64,000 bases of DNA from positions 1,054,001 through 1,118,000 of the forward strand of contig NZ_CP043761.1 in assembly GCF_008386395.1 (NCBI RefSeq), written 5' to 3'. Positions 28,277 through 37,158 of the stretch are shown one piece after another. Below the pieces are notes generated by a model. That model had not been told where the DNA came from, made no database searches, and saw only the letters and a list, made by a program, of their open reading frames with translations. How positions within the stretch are numbered: position 1 is the stretch's first letter; each line of letters starts with the position of its first letter. This DNA is from Paenibacillus sp. 37. Lineage in GTDB: Bacteria; Bacillota; Bacilli; Paenibacillales; Paenibacillaceae. The position numbers and the translations under genes are program-made.

Positions 28277-28425
28277 AGACACTCAGGAACTACACAGACA
28301 GAAAACCTTTCGATCTCTCTTATCCCCGGATTTTGATGATTTTCCCCCTCGAAGGGAGAAATCCGGTGATAAAGGAGCACGCTTCGCTTCTTCAGGTCCT
28401 TTCTGTCTGCTTCGCTCTTGTGTCT
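28277..28425 (+). repeat. MITE-like repeat element, diverged copy C
   Basis: About 150 bp bounded by short inverted ends (agacac / gtgtct). The body (gacagaaaacct, ttatccccggatttt, aaatccggtgataaagg, cgcttcgcttcttcagg, cctttctgtct) follows copies A and B in the same order but with many substitutions. The core ttatccccggattt / aaatccggtgataa is itself an inverted repeat. Confidence 0.75.
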
Positions 28426-28516
28426 ATAATAAGTAATATAACTGCAATCTCCATTCCGGTGTAATCATGGGTCAAACCATATCCAACGTTACATTAAACG
28501 TGGATATAAGTAAGGG

Positions 28517-28553
28517 GACCGCTCTGTAGCTTGGCTTACAGAGTGGTCTTTTT
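28517..28553 (+). terminator. Terminator-like hairpin in the leader of the AlaX gene
   Basis: A 12-bp stem (28517-28528 with 28537-28548, one G-U) is followed by five T. It lies 120 bp before the AlaX start. The left arm gaccgctc could also pair with gagcggtc at 28563-28570, so an alternative fold exists. It may simply terminate upstream transcription. Confidence 0.65.
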
Positions 28554-28673
28554 GATATGGAGGAGCGGTCTTGTGTGCCTTAAATTGGATTCGCAGTTCC
28601 AGATAGTGTAATCTGGAGGTTAGGTGCAGATCGGTAAAAAACCATTTGAACGAGAAGGGATCGGGATGATTCA

Positions 28674-29852
28674 ATGACGCAAAAAATCTATTATGACTCT
28701 GCTTATACAAGAGATTGGCATACAACGGTTACAGGCAGAGTGGACAAGGAAGATGGTATATATGTCACACTGGCGGAGACTGCTTTTTACCCGCATGGTG
28801 GCGGACAACCTTGTGATCTGGGACAGATTGGTGGCATCGCAGTTCTGGATGTGAACATTGAAGATGGCGAGGTGTGGCATAAGCTGGAACGCGCCCCTGA
28901 ACAGACTGAGGTACATTGTGAGATTGACTGGGAGCGCAGATTCGATCATATGCAGCAGCATACGGGTCAGCATTTGTTATCGGCAATCACTCTGAAGCTG
29001 ACTGAAGCGATGACGCTCAGTTTCCATCTTGGAACGGAGTATGACACGATTGATGTGGCTGCGCCTGAACTGGGAGCGAATCAATTGACCGCCATTGAAC
29101 AAGAAGTGAATCGCCAGATCTATCGTAACGCTCGCATCAACACGTCCTGGGTTACAGCAGAAGAGGCAGCACAATTGCCACTGGTGAAGCAGCCTACGGT
29201 AACGGAAGGCATTCGTATCGTCGAGATCGAGGGTGTGGAGTATAACGCCTGCGGCGGAACCCATGTGTCGGCGACAGGCGAGATTGGGATCATCAAACTG
29301 TTGAAAACCGAAAAAGTGAAGGGCGGCACCCGCATTTATTTCAAATGTGGAACAAGGGCGCTGAATGAATTCACAGCTACACAAAACGTGCTCAACAGCA
29401 TCATGGTTAAATTAAAGACCAGTAAGGACGAGTTATTGGAGCGCATTGAGAAAATGGAGCTGGAGCAAAAACAGCTGCAAACCGAGCTGAATGCAGTGAA
29501 AACAACGAACGATGCCTATTATGCGGAGGAACTTCTGGCCGCCCGGCAGGGGCTGGTGATTGCGCAGGTCTTTGAAGACAAATCGCTCAAGGATATGCAG
29601 AGCCTTGCCACCAAGCTGACGGCAGACCATGAAGGCCTTGTACTCTTTGCCAGTATCTCAGAGGCCAAAGTTGTTCTGGCACAGAACGGACAGCCGCCTG
29701 AATGGGCTTGTGGACCTTTCTTCAAAGGCAATCTTGGAGCCTACAATGGCAAAGGTGGCGGCAGTGAAAAGATGGCTCAGGCGGGGTTTGCCAGCAGTGA
29801 AGATGCGCTTGCCTTTTACGAATTCACCAAGGATCAGCTGGGACATCACTGA
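28674..29852 (+). CDS. Alanyl-tRNA editing protein AlaX (long form)
   Basis: A 392-residue free-standing editing enzyme that removes wrongly attached serine or glycine from tRNA-Ala in the cytoplasm. The N-terminal part matches the AlaRS editing half: FYPHGGGQPCD, the zinc-binding His96 and His100 in HTGQH, and Cys193 with His197 in CGGTH. The C-terminal 150 residues contain a coiled-coil (ERIEKMELEQKQLQTEL) and a DHHA1-like domain with GGGSEKMAQAG, the C-Ala part, so this is the AlaX-L type. It seems monocistronic, with a terminator after it. Confidence 0.92.
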   Translation: MTQKIYYDSAYTRDWHTTVTGRVDKEDGIYVTLAETAFYPHGGGQPCDLGQIGGIAVLDVNIEDGEVWHKLERAPEQTEVHCEIDWERRFDHMQQHTGQHLLSAITLKLTEAMTLSFHLGTEYDTIDVAAPELGANQLTAIEQEVNRQIYRNARINTSWVTAEEAAQLPLVKQPTVTEGIRIVEIEGVEYNACGGTHVSATGEIGIIKLLKTEKVKGGTRIYFKCGTRALNEFTATQNVLNSIMVKLKTSKDELLERIEKMELEQKQLQTELNAVKTTNDAYYAEELLAARQGLVIAQVFEDKSLKDMQSLATKLTADHEGLVLFASISEAKVVLAQNGQPPEWACGPFFKGNLGAYNGKGGGSEKMAQAGFASSEDALAFYEFTKDQLGHH

Positions 29853-29904
29853 TTCGCATTTTCCTTTATGAGACACGCAGGTATTTAAATATAAGTAGGG
29901 GACA

Positions 29905-29929
29905 AGCACGTCACATTGTGGCGTGTTTT
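29905..29929 (+). terminator. Intrinsic terminator after AlaX gene
   Basis: The inverted repeat gcacgtcac / gtggcgtgt is followed by tttt. It lies about 55 bp after the AlaX stop and 30 bp before the next start. Confidence 0.65.
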
Positions 29930-29959
29930 CCATTGCCAATAGTTGAAGGAGGTTGGAAC

Positions 29960-31264
29960 ATGACAGAACGAATTCCGTGTATACGTGAAGGGTGTCCAAA
30001 TACCATTTTGCCAGCAACGGCTGCCAGAACAAGTGGGTATTGCATGCCTTGCAAGCAAGAGATGGAGCGCGAGGAACGCCAGAGATACATTGAAGCGAAT
30101 CGACGTGACGTGAACTTGTATGCAGGTATCACAGACCCGGTCGAAGTTTTGAAAATCATGCATGAACCTCAGGTACGCGATCCACTAATTCGTTATACAC
30201 CCTATGAACAATCCGAGGAACAGGTATATCTATCTTTGTCTGTTGAGCAACAAGATCAGATGAAGGATTATGCGATGCAACGGATTCGTACAGGTGATGA
30301 AGATATGGGCAAAGACATTCTGGTATATCTGGTCTGCTACCATGATATATCGTTAACCGCCGAAATTCCTGAGCTGCTGGAACAGGAGATCTATTATCCT
30401 GCCATTTTGTATAAAAGTGCCTCGGGTGAGGATCGTGATCGTCTCTTGCAGCAGGTGAACACCGATGATGAGAATCGGAATCACATATTGCTCATGCTGG
30501 CTCATATCGGAGATGATGTTGTCGTGCAGCAGTTCCGGCAGTGGAGACAGTCTCCTCCATCTTGGGCGAGTGAATTGTACGTGGCACCAGAGCACTACAC
30601 TACTGAAGCGGGTTGGGAGCTTACAAAAGACGGGCAGCGCAGGGAGTTATTCATCACCCCAAGTTATTCACTCTATAAAGTAAAAGAGAATGAAGCGCCT
30701 AACGTGGAGTCAACCGGAAATTCACTCTCGATTCTGAACCCTAGCGTTAATTGTTGTCCATGGTGTGGCAATGCGTTAACCACCTTAATTAATCTGGATG
30801 TTAAACATCCCGCTTTGAAGGAGGTGTCTTGGCATGCCGAGCGACTTCAGATACAGACTTGCGTGATATGCAGCAGTTACGGTGTGGTTTACATGGAGCT
30901 CGACGCAGCGGGGGAACCGTTATGGAGTTCACATAATATCATGCCTGCGGGAATGGACGAGATTGACCAGGACGACTATGGTAAACTTGCACCGGATGTT
31001 GGCCAGCAGTTTCGGATTGCGAATGCATCGCGTCATGCTTTCCATGCCAGTGAGTGGGGGATGGAGCCATCGTTATCTCAGGTCGGCGGCCATCCAGGAT
31101 GGGTTCAGGATGCAGAGTATCCAACATGTCCAAGCTGTTCCGTGAGAATGAAGGCTGTCGCACAACTAGATTGGGGAGAGGTTGAGGAATACGGTGAGGG
31201 TATGTATTACATGTTCATATGTGAGCCGTGTCAGATGACCGCCGTATCGTACCAGCAATCTTGA
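29960..31264 (+). CDS. DUF1963-like protein with N-terminal zinc knuckle
   Basis: A 434-residue soluble protein. The ATG at 29960 follows AAGGAGG by 7 bp. The first 35 residues hold four cysteines (CIREGCPNTILP, then GYCMPCKQEM), probably a zinc finger. The middle is helical and HEAT-like. The C-terminal part has CCPWCGN, CVICSSYG, and QVGGHPGWVQDAEYPTCPSC, which resembles DUF1963/YwqG proteins. The function is unknown; the several CxxC pairs suggest two metal sites. Confidence 0.7.
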   Translation: MTERIPCIREGCPNTILPATAARTSGYCMPCKQEMEREERQRYIEANRRDVNLYAGITDPVEVLKIMHEPQVRDPLIRYTPYEQSEEQVYLSLSVEQQDQMKDYAMQRIRTGDEDMGKDILVYLVCYHDISLTAEIPELLEQEIYYPAILYKSASGEDRDRLLQQVNTDDENRNHILLMLAHIGDDVVVQQFRQWRQSPPSWASELYVAPEHYTTEAGWELTKDGQRRELFITPSYSLYKVKENEAPNVESTGNSLSILNPSVNCCPWCGNALTTLINLDVKHPALKEVSWHAERLQIQTCVICSSYGVVYMELDAAGEPLWSSHNIMPAGMDEIDQDDYGKLAPDVGQQFRIANASRHAFHASEWGMEPSLSQVGGHPGWVQDAEYPTCPSCSVRMKAVAQLDWGEVEEYGEGMYYMFICEPCQMTAVSYQQS

Positions 31265-31360
31265 TGGTGGAAGCTATGATTAAAAGCTATTATTAGCAAT
31301 CATCTTATTAGTAATATTACACCGCTGTTAGGGTTGGAATGACAGTCGTAGCAGACAATA

Positions 31361-31409
31361 GCAAAGAGGCATCCCGTAAGTTCTTGAACTTCAGGGGATG
31401 CCTCTTTGC
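31361..31409. other. Perfect 15-bp hairpin without T-run
   Basis: Arms 31361-31375 and 31395-31409 are perfectly complementary, and an inner aagttc / gaactt repeat extends the stem toward a short loop. There is no T-tract on either side, so it is not a standard terminator. It lies 97 bp after the DUF1963-like gene. Confidence 0.6.
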
Positions 31410-31531
31410 TTGCCCTGCGCAGGATGGCTGGGAGATATCTGCTACAGTTAGCCGGTTATGTTATTTAGTCACCAGAGTGACAATGGGGTGTTTTTTCTAC
31501 GTGCTTAGGCAGCTTTATCGTACGCACACAA

Positions 31532-31727
31532 TCTAACGAACCTAGCACGTCTAATTGGGCGAATTAGCAGCTCGGTAGAATTCTAACGAATCGTAGCTAC
31601 GTTATTGCTTCTTATCCCAGGTTTTTTCGAAGCAAATCAGAGGTTTTGTCTGTAATAAGAATGCTGAGATTCGTTAAAATTTCATATGCCTGTATAACTG
31701 CGATATAAGGTGTATCCGATTCGTTAG
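31532..31727. repeat. Nested inverted repeats with TAACGAATC ends
   Basis: Two copies of tctaacgaa (31532 and 31582) face two copies of gattcgtta (31668 and 31718). The inner pair extends into a longer imperfect inverted repeat (31580-31605 against 31655-31680), giving a unit of about 100 bp inside a larger one. No reading frame fits. The rest of the 580-bp gap 31265-31843 holds no gene I can support. Confidence 0.6.
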
Positions 31728-31843
31728 CGCTTGGCCCAAACCCGAACCTAAACTTACCCCATACACACGACCTGTTCATTACCGCGCCCACATTGTACCA
31801 CCTGAGTTACTACTGCTTCATATGCGTCTCCTGACTACATCCT

Positions 31844-32191
31844 CTACAAGTCCGCAGATGCCTGCTTCAGCAGTCCAGCAAGCCACTCATAGTCCGGTGT
31901 ATCTTTTTCCTTGAGCTTGATCGTTTTGCGTTCTTCCGGGCCTTCAAATATGCCATCGGGTAGATCAAGTCCGGTTGCATGAAAGATCGTGAAGGAAACG
32001 GCCTGTTTGGATGGAGAGATGACCGCAGCGTACTTTCCATTTTTCAAAAAATGAGGTTTCTTGTATTGCACACGTTCCTGTACGTCAGGGATGGTATCAT
32101 GGACCAACTGTCGCAATTGTTCAGCGACTTGTATTTGCCAGGGGATCTGAATCTGTTCAATAAACGCAGTAACTTCTACATTCTTGGTCAT
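31844..32191 (-). CDS. DUF1801 family protein
   Basis: A 115-residue soluble protein of the DUF1801/YdhG type: AFIEQIQIPWQIQVAEQLRQ, then VQYKKPHFLKNGKYAAVI, and AVSFTIFHATGLDLPDG. Members have a small alpha/beta fold related to the frataxin-like YdhG group; no biochemical role is known. Its ATG overlaps the stop of the upstream acetyltransferase gene (ATGA), so translation is coupled. Confidence 0.85.
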   Translation of the reverse strand: MTKNVEVTAFIEQIQIPWQIQVAEQLRQLVHDTIPDVQERVQYKKPHFLKNGKYAAVISPSKQAVSFTIFHATGLDLPDGIFEGPEERKTIKLKEKDTPDYEWLAGLLKQASADL

Positions 32192-32763
32192 GCATGTTCA
32201 CCCTCCGTATGGATCTGATTGTGTATTTCCCATTCTGGTCTCAGGATTCCCATCATCAAGCGGTCGTAACGCTTGCCATCACGATATACAGCTGAACGTG
32301 CCCGTCCTTCCAACTGAAAACCAGCCTTCTCATAGGAGCGAATCGCTTTGGCGTTGTAAGCGATGACATCGAGACCAACCCGGTCCAGATTCATCTCATG
32401 GAATGCATATCGTAAAATTAGATTCAACGCTTCCGTGCCATATCCCTTGTTGCGATGTTTGGCAAGTCCGATGCCAATGGCAAGTTGTCCGCAGCGGTTG
32501 TTCCATTCAATGCTATGAATGACGACAAAACCAATCAGCGTATCCTCTTCATGCGTGCGCAGTCTGAAGTAAACTTCCTTGTTCTTCGTTTCGCCCTCAT
32601 CTTCCAACTGTTTCTCTGAATAGGGAATGGCAAGATCAGTATCCACATTCCGAAGGTACTCCGGGTCTTCGTTCCATTGCAGCATGGTCTGCACGTCTTC
32701 AGGACGTGGGGGAGTCATTTTTAATCGTTTGCTATAAAACAGGTTGTCCGTAGTTAGTGTCAT
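32188..32763 (-). CDS. GNAT acetyltransferase, RimJ/RimL-like
   Basis: A 191-residue acetyl-CoA-dependent transferase of the RimJ/RimL (Acetyltransf_3) group. ATG at 32763 with AAGGAG 6 bp upstream. Family marks are RLKMTPPRPEDVQTMLQWNE, the acetyl-CoA loop KHRNKGYGTEAL, and VIAYNAKAIRSYEKAGFQLE near the end. Such enzymes acetylate N-terminal or small-molecule amines. It forms a two-gene operon with the DUF1801 gene. Confidence 0.9.
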   Translation of the reverse strand: MTLTTDNLFYSKRLKMTPPRPEDVQTMLQWNEDPEYLRNVDTDLAIPYSEKQLEDEGETKNKEVYFRLRTHEEDTLIGFVVIHSIEWNNRCGQLAIGIGLAKHRNKGYGTEALNLILRYAFHEMNLDRVGLDVIAYNAKAIRSYEKAGFQLEGRARSAVYRDGKRYDRLMMGILRPEWEIHNQIHTEGEHA

Positions 32764-33018
32764 AGGGGTCTCCTTTAAATTAAGTTAAGCTAGCTTCACC
32801 TTAGTTTCACATTTAACTCTATGTATAATTCGCAATAGACCTCGCCCCTTTGGCATCTGATAGCCTCATCATACTGGAAATTATAGGTGAATCACAATAG
32901 CGTATTTCAGTGGATATAAGTAACCTCTTGTCATAAAACCTAACACGGTAGTAATATGAGTTAATCGATATACATTCAGTGATAGAACCAATAAAAATGT
33001 CGGCAGGAGTGATACGTT

Positions 33019-33474
33019 TTGGAGATCAAAGTGGATGATTTAACTGGAGTACAAGTGAAGACATTAATTGCAGAGCACTTGCAAGGGATGGCAGCGGATT
33101 CGCCTCCGGAGAGTATTCATGCGTTGAATCTGGATGGGCTTAAGAAACCTGAAATTACATTCTGGTGTGCGTGGGAAGGGGAAGACTTGCTCGGTTGCGG
33201 GGCTATCAAAGAACTTGATCCAGCGCATGCAGAATTGAAATCGATGCGTACCGCTTCGGCTCATCTGAGAAAAGGCGTAGCAAGAAAAATTTTGGCCCAC
33301 ATTATGGACGTTGCTGTAGAACGTGGTTATAAGCGAGTCAGTCTGGAGACGGGCTCCATGGATTCGTTTATTCCGGCACGGAAGTTGTACGAAGACTTCG
33401 GATTCGAATATTGCGAACCATTCGCGGATTATACATTGGACCCAAACAGCGCATTTATGACGAAAACAATCTAA
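33019..33474 (+). CDS. GNAT family N-acetyltransferase
   Basis: A 151-residue GNAT protein. The TTG start at 33019 is preceded by AGGAG with 9 bp spacing. The segments LLGCGAIKELDPAHAELKSM, RTASAHLRKGVARKILAHIM (acetyl-CoA loop) and ARKLYEDFGFEYCEPF match the PhnO/YafP-type branch that often acetylates amino acid analogues. The substrate is unknown. A strong terminator follows. Confidence 0.88.
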   Translation: MEIKVDDLTGVQVKTLIAEHLQGMAADSPPESIHALNLDGLKKPEITFWCAWEGEDLLGCGAIKELDPAHAELKSMRTASAHLRKGVARKILAHIMDVAVERGYKRVSLETGSMDSFIPARKLYEDFGFEYCEPFADYTLDPNSAFMTKTI

Positions 33475-33489
33475 ATGGATTTACGTGAG

Positions 33490-33535
33490 AAACCAGTATT
33501 CTGTTTTTTACAGGATACTGGTTTTTTATTTTTTG
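33490..33535 (+). terminator. Intrinsic terminator after acetyltransferase gene
   Basis: Arms aaccagtat and atactggtt flank a T-rich loop and are followed by a long T-rich tract. Confidence 0.85.
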
Positions 33536-33630
33536 CAACATATCGTACATTTTTAAAGTTGGAAAAGGAGTAGAATACACGCAATGATGTAACATGGACC
33601 ATGCTATGAAAAGGGTGGAGGGAGCCGTGG

Positions 33631-33912
33631 ATGATATATTGGTGGTTGGATCAGATGAATCCGCTGTTTGCCGTCTTGGTGTTATGTCCTATAATTGCTG
33701 TGGTGCTTGGAGTAGGCAGTTATTTTGCCAAATGGTTTAGACTCTGGGTAGCGCTAGTTATTTCTTTTATGTTGCCTTTGTTGTATATCGCGAGTGATCT
33801 TTCAACATTGGGTAGTAACATAGGCGCTTGGTTCATCTATGGGGCAGGGTATAGTTTGATCAGCTGGGTTGTATACAGATTGCTTCATGCCATTGTGGGG
33901 TATAAAACATAG
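33631..33912 (+). CDS. Small three-helix membrane protein, DUF2651-like
   Basis: A 93-residue hydrophobic protein with three membrane helices (residues about 10-30, 35-55 and 66-88). GGAGGG lies 8 bp before the ATG. The start MNPLFAVLVLCPIIAVVLG after residue 8 resembles DUF2651 proteins of Bacillus. The function is unknown. Confidence 0.65.
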   Translation: MIYWWLDQMNPLFAVLVLCPIIAVVLGVGSYFAKWFRLWVALVISFMLPLLYIASDLSTLGSNIGAWFIYGAGYSLISWVVYRLLHAIVGYKT

Positions 33913-34047
33913 ATTATGTCCGTATGCTTGGGATGAATTGGCCATAAGGAACTACTGGGCTGATTGATGAACAATAGGGTATACTGGACATTATGTCTAT
34001 GAAACAAGACAGCAGTACAGACGTTTTTTACATCAGGAGGATTTGAA

Positions 34048-35400
34048 TTGGCTCAGACAGAAGGAACACTACAGAAGAAGCTTAAACCAAGACACATCAG
34101 TTTTATGGCTATGGGTGGTGTCATTGGAACAGGGATTTTCAAAGGCAGTGCAGAGACGATCGGACTCGCAGGTCCGGGCGTTATTGTCACGTACATTTTT
34201 GCTGGATTATTGCTGCTGGTTGTTATGGCCGCGATGGCAGAGATGGCTACGGTGTACAAGAACAAAAATATGAAAGATTTCGTGCAGGAGGCATTTGGTA
34301 GCCGAGTATCCTTTGTTATGGGATGGATGTATTGCTTTCTGTGGTTATCGGTATGTGTCATTGAGGTGATTGCTGCCGGGAGCTTTTTGCAGTATTGGTT
34401 CACGGAAGTACCGCTGTGGATGCTGAGTCTGGCTTGTGCGGCGTTCATTATACTCGTTAATCTGTTAAGTGTAGGTGTGTTCGGGGAATTTGAGTTTTGG
34501 CTGGCCGGAATCAAAATTGCCATGATCATTATTTTTATCTTCCTGGGTGCCGGGTTGATCTTTGGCATTATCCCAAGTGATAACACTCCATATCTGCAAA
34601 ATTATACGCAAGCAGGCGGGTTCTTCCCGAACGGATGGTCATCGATTTTCTCGGCACTGCTTGTGGTCATGTTCTCTTATGGGGGATCGGAGCTGATTGG
34701 TCTGACCCTGACCGAGACGGAGAATGCAGAAAAAGTGATGCCCAAAATCGTGGGCAATTTCATGCTCAGAATTATTCTGTTCTTCACCTTGCCAATTCTC
34801 ATCATCTGTGGTCTTATCCCATGGAATGAAATTGGGCCGGAGAGCAGTCCGTTTGTACAGGTGCTCGCCTCCACGGGACTGCCGGGAGCAGCACACATAA
34901 TGAACTTCATTTTGGTGACGGCAGTTCTGTCTGCTGCAAATTCAGGGATCTATGGTGCATCCCGGATGATGCACTCCATGGCAGTGGGCGGGGAAGCTCC
35001 GAAGGCATTGTCAAAGACGAATCGCAACGGTAGCCCTATTAACACACTTCTGGTGTGCTCAGTAGTTTTGCTCGGAGGTTCCTTGCTTGGCCTGTTCGCG
35101 CAGGATCAACTGTTCCGTGTATTGCTCGCAGTTCCGGGGTTTGTCGTGATTCTTGTGTGGATCTGTATTGCCTCATCCCAGTTGAAACTGCGGAAGAAAT
35201 ATCCGGTTCAACCGACCTTCAAAGTTTGGGGATTCCCTTATATAACCGGAGTCGTGGTACTATGTCTCAGTGTGATTGCGGTGATGTTTGTGTTTGATGA
35301 GGGTAATCGGTTCAGCATTAGCATCTGTCTTGCCGTGCTCGCGGTGCTGATCATCTGGTCCCTGATTCGATTCAGAAAGATGAATGGACGGACCGTTTAG
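34048..35400 (+). CDS. Amino acid permease (APC superfamily)
   Basis: A 450-residue 12-helix permease of the amino acid transporter (AAT) family. The TTG start at 34048 has AGGAGG 7 bp upstream. The first helix carries the conserved FMAMGGVIGTGIFKGSAETI, and helix 3/loop AEMATVYKNKN and FSYGGSELIGLTLTETENAE (helix 6) are family marks. Relatives carry GABA, S-methylmethionine, lysine or aromatic amino acids by proton symport; the exact substrate is not readable. Transcribed singly and closed by a strong terminator. Confidence 0.92.
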   Translation: MAQTEGTLQKKLKPRHISFMAMGGVIGTGIFKGSAETIGLAGPGVIVTYIFAGLLLLVVMAAMAEMATVYKNKNMKDFVQEAFGSRVSFVMGWMYCFLWLSVCVIEVIAAGSFLQYWFTEVPLWMLSLACAAFIILVNLLSVGVFGEFEFWLAGIKIAMIIIFIFLGAGLIFGIIPSDNTPYLQNYTQAGGFFPNGWSSIFSALLVVMFSYGGSELIGLTLTETENAEKVMPKIVGNFMLRIILFFTLPILIICGLIPWNEIGPESSPFVQVLASTGLPGAAHIMNFILVTAVLSAANSGIYGASRMMHSMAVGGEAPKALSKTNRNGSPINTLLVCSVVLLGGSLLGLFAQDQLFRVLLAVPGFVVILVWICIASSQLKLRKKYPVQPTFKVWGFPYITGVVVLCLSVIAVMFVFDEGNRFSISICLAVLAVLIIWSLIRFRKMNGRTV

Positions 35401-35433
35401 TATTTGTAATATATAGATGTACGATAATACGTA

Positions 35434-35485
35434 ACAAAGAACATCCCGGCGGTGGTATTCGAGCCGGGATGTTCTTTGTGTTAAT
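35434..35485. terminator. Bidirectional terminator between permease and hydrolase genes
   Basis: A perfect 17-bp stem (arms 35434-35450 and 35463-35479). A/T-rich outer pairs allow use by both converging genes. Confidence 0.9.
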
Positions 35486-35503
35486 AGTTTTTTGGTATTC
35501 AAT

Positions 35504-36478
35504 TTATTGTCCTACATACTTATCCATAAAGTGATCTACTCTTTGGAAATAATCAGTAGGATAATGATTAATCGCATCAATGTGTTCCGTATTTTGAGGA
35601 TACCATACTTCTGCATTGGGATTATTTTTTAAGGACTCATAGATCTTTTCTGTATTTTTATAACTTATTTGCTGATCCCCAGTACCGTGAATGAGCATAA
35701 CGGGCTTGTCTTGCATCTTTTTAACCGCGTCCATGGGTGATACGGAATCGAGATCAACGTTAAAGACCCAATCCGCCATCCATGTCGATGTATAACTGAA
35801 AGGGAATGCAGGTAAACCTGAGAAGAATGGCAGGCCCTCTCTCAGAAATAAACCGGCATTACGAAATGGACTATCTGCAATTACAGCCTGGATATCATCA
35901 CTTTCACTTGTGGCCAGTAGAGAAGTAGCAGCCCCCATAGAGAAGCCGATAACTCCAATATGGTCTCCCGCATGATCTCTGGATTTTAGATAGTCTACAG
36001 CCCCAAATAAATCGTATTTCTCATGTAGTCCCAGCGTAATCAAATTCCCATCGGACTTACCCTGTGAGCTGAGATCAAAGGCCAGTACGTTATACCCCTT
36101 TGGAACGAAATGTTCTACCAACTTGGGAGTACGACCTTTGACTAAACGATTACTCGTATACCCATGCACGACAATAATTGTTTTGTTACTTGCTGTGCCT
36201 GAAGATATACTCGCTGGAAAGAAAGTTCCTCGAATCGTATTATCATTTTTCATACTCTTGAATTCGACTTCTTCGTAAGGTGTTTTCTCCATATTCAACT
36301 CGTAGCTGACATTGGTATCTCGTGGATGGTGTAATAACGTGTCTACTACTTTATAGGATACAAAGAATACAAGAGAGACAATAAGCACAAGTGCTATCCC
36401 CAGGCCCCATAATAGTTTCTTGTGTTTCTTCATACGACCTTTAAAGGTCAGAACAGGGGGTAAAGATGATTGACTCAT
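35504..36478 (-). CDS. Membrane-anchored alpha/beta hydrolase
   Basis: A 324-residue protein. ATG at 36478 follows GGAGGA by 6-7 bp. An N-terminal helix (residues 22-42, LLWGLGIALVLIVSLVFFVS) anchors an external hydrolase domain. The oxyanion loop is IIVVHGYTSNR, nucleophile Ser180 lies in GFSMGA, the acid is probably Asp in HGTGDQQ, and His in NTEHIDAIN completes the triad. It belongs to the YqkD/FrsA-like group (peptidase S9-type lipase/esterase). Its start overlaps the TetR stop by 4 bp, so the regulator likely controls its own operon. Substrate unknown. Confidence 0.88.
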   Translation of the reverse strand: MSQSSLPPVLTFKGRMKKHKKLLWGLGIALVLIVSLVFFVSYKVVDTLLHHPRDTNVSYELNMEKTPYEEVEFKSMKNDNTIRGTFFPASISSGTASNKTIIVVHGYTSNRLVKGRTPKLVEHFVPKGYNVLAFDLSSQGKSDGNLITLGLHEKYDLFGAVDYLKSRDHAGDHIGVIGFSMGAATSLLATSESDDIQAVIADSPFRNAGLFLREGLPFFSGLPAFPFSYTSTWMADWVFNVDLDSVSPMDAVKKMQDKPVMLIHGTGDQQISYKNTEKIYESLKNNPNAEVWYPQNTEHIDAINHYPTDYFQRVDHFMDKYVGQ

Positions 36479-37104
36479 TGAGATTCCTCCAGTGTTTCTT
36501 CGTGTTGTATGGGTGCAAACAGATAAAAGGCATGTCCCTTCAGATTCTCCCACTCAGGATGATGAAGGATGTCATCTCCGAGAGTTAAAGCTACTCCATT
36601 CAAAAAAGAGATATAACTTCGAGAGATCATCGCTGGAGAGAAGTTTTTGTTGAACTCCCCCATGGCTTGTCCCTTTGTATAGACAGATTCAATCGTATCG
36701 GTCATTATTTTAATGCTTTCAAGAACCTTCTGTGTAAGTTCGGGAAATCGGGTTCGTTGCCCCAAGACAGATTGAACAAGTCGCAGCTCATTGGTATAGA
36801 AGTAAATATGACTGAATTGTTCTTCTACCATGTTTTTAATCAGCGTACCTGGTGTTCCTTTTTGTTGTAGAGAAGCAAGTGATTTCTTCTGAATATCATC
36901 AAGCGGTTCAAGTACAGCGGCATGGAACAGAGCTTCTTTGCTTGGGAAGTATTGAAAGATGGTTCCGGAAGTTACTCCTGCAGTTTTTGCAATAATAGCC
37001 GTTGTGGTATTGGAATATCCGCCTTCGGCAAACAGGATCACGGCTTCTTTTAGGATTCGTTTACGCCGCTCGAGTCTCTTTTCCTCATTAACCGGTCTGG
37101 CCAA
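36475..37104 (-). CDS. TetR family transcriptional regulator
   Basis: A 209-residue repressor. The TTG start at 37104 has AGGAGA 6 bp upstream. The HTH (residues 14-60) reads RRKRILKEAVILFAEGGYSN and GVTSGTIFQYFPSKEALF, typical TetR. The C-terminal ligand domain has no specific match I know. It forms an operon with the hydrolase gene, and an AT-rich palindrome lies just upstream. Confidence 0.92.
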   Translation of the reverse strand: MARPVNEEKRLERRKRILKEAVILFAEGGYSNTTTAIIAKTAGVTSGTIFQYFPSKEALFHAAVLEPLDDIQKKSLASLQQKGTPGTLIKNMVEEQFSHIYFYTNELRLVQSVLGQRTRFPELTQKVLESIKIMTDTIESVYTKGQAMGEFNKNFSPAMISRSYISFLNGVALTLGDDILHHPEWENLKGHAFYLFAPIQHEETLEESQ

Positions 37105-37129
37105 ATGAATTCTCCTCTCATCATTACAA

Positions 37130-37158
37130 TTAATTAATTAACTGATCAATTAATTAAT
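37130..37158. promoter_or_regulatory. Candidate TetR operator
   Basis: Perfect 10-bp arms ttaattaatt and aattaattaa flank an 8-bp spacer about 25-55 bp before the TetR start codon. Position and symmetry suggest autoregulation. The rest of the 370-bp gap to the chemoreceptor is AT-rich and holds no other feature I can support. Confidence 0.55.

Noticed and set aside
28440..28673. T-box riboswitch before the AlaX gene
   Set aside because: The hairpin and T-run suggested it, but the conserved T-box sequence and specifier stem are not seen.
31339..31536. 65-codon frame in the gap after the DUF1963-like gene
   Set aside because: Covers the perfect hairpin and has no convincing start signal.
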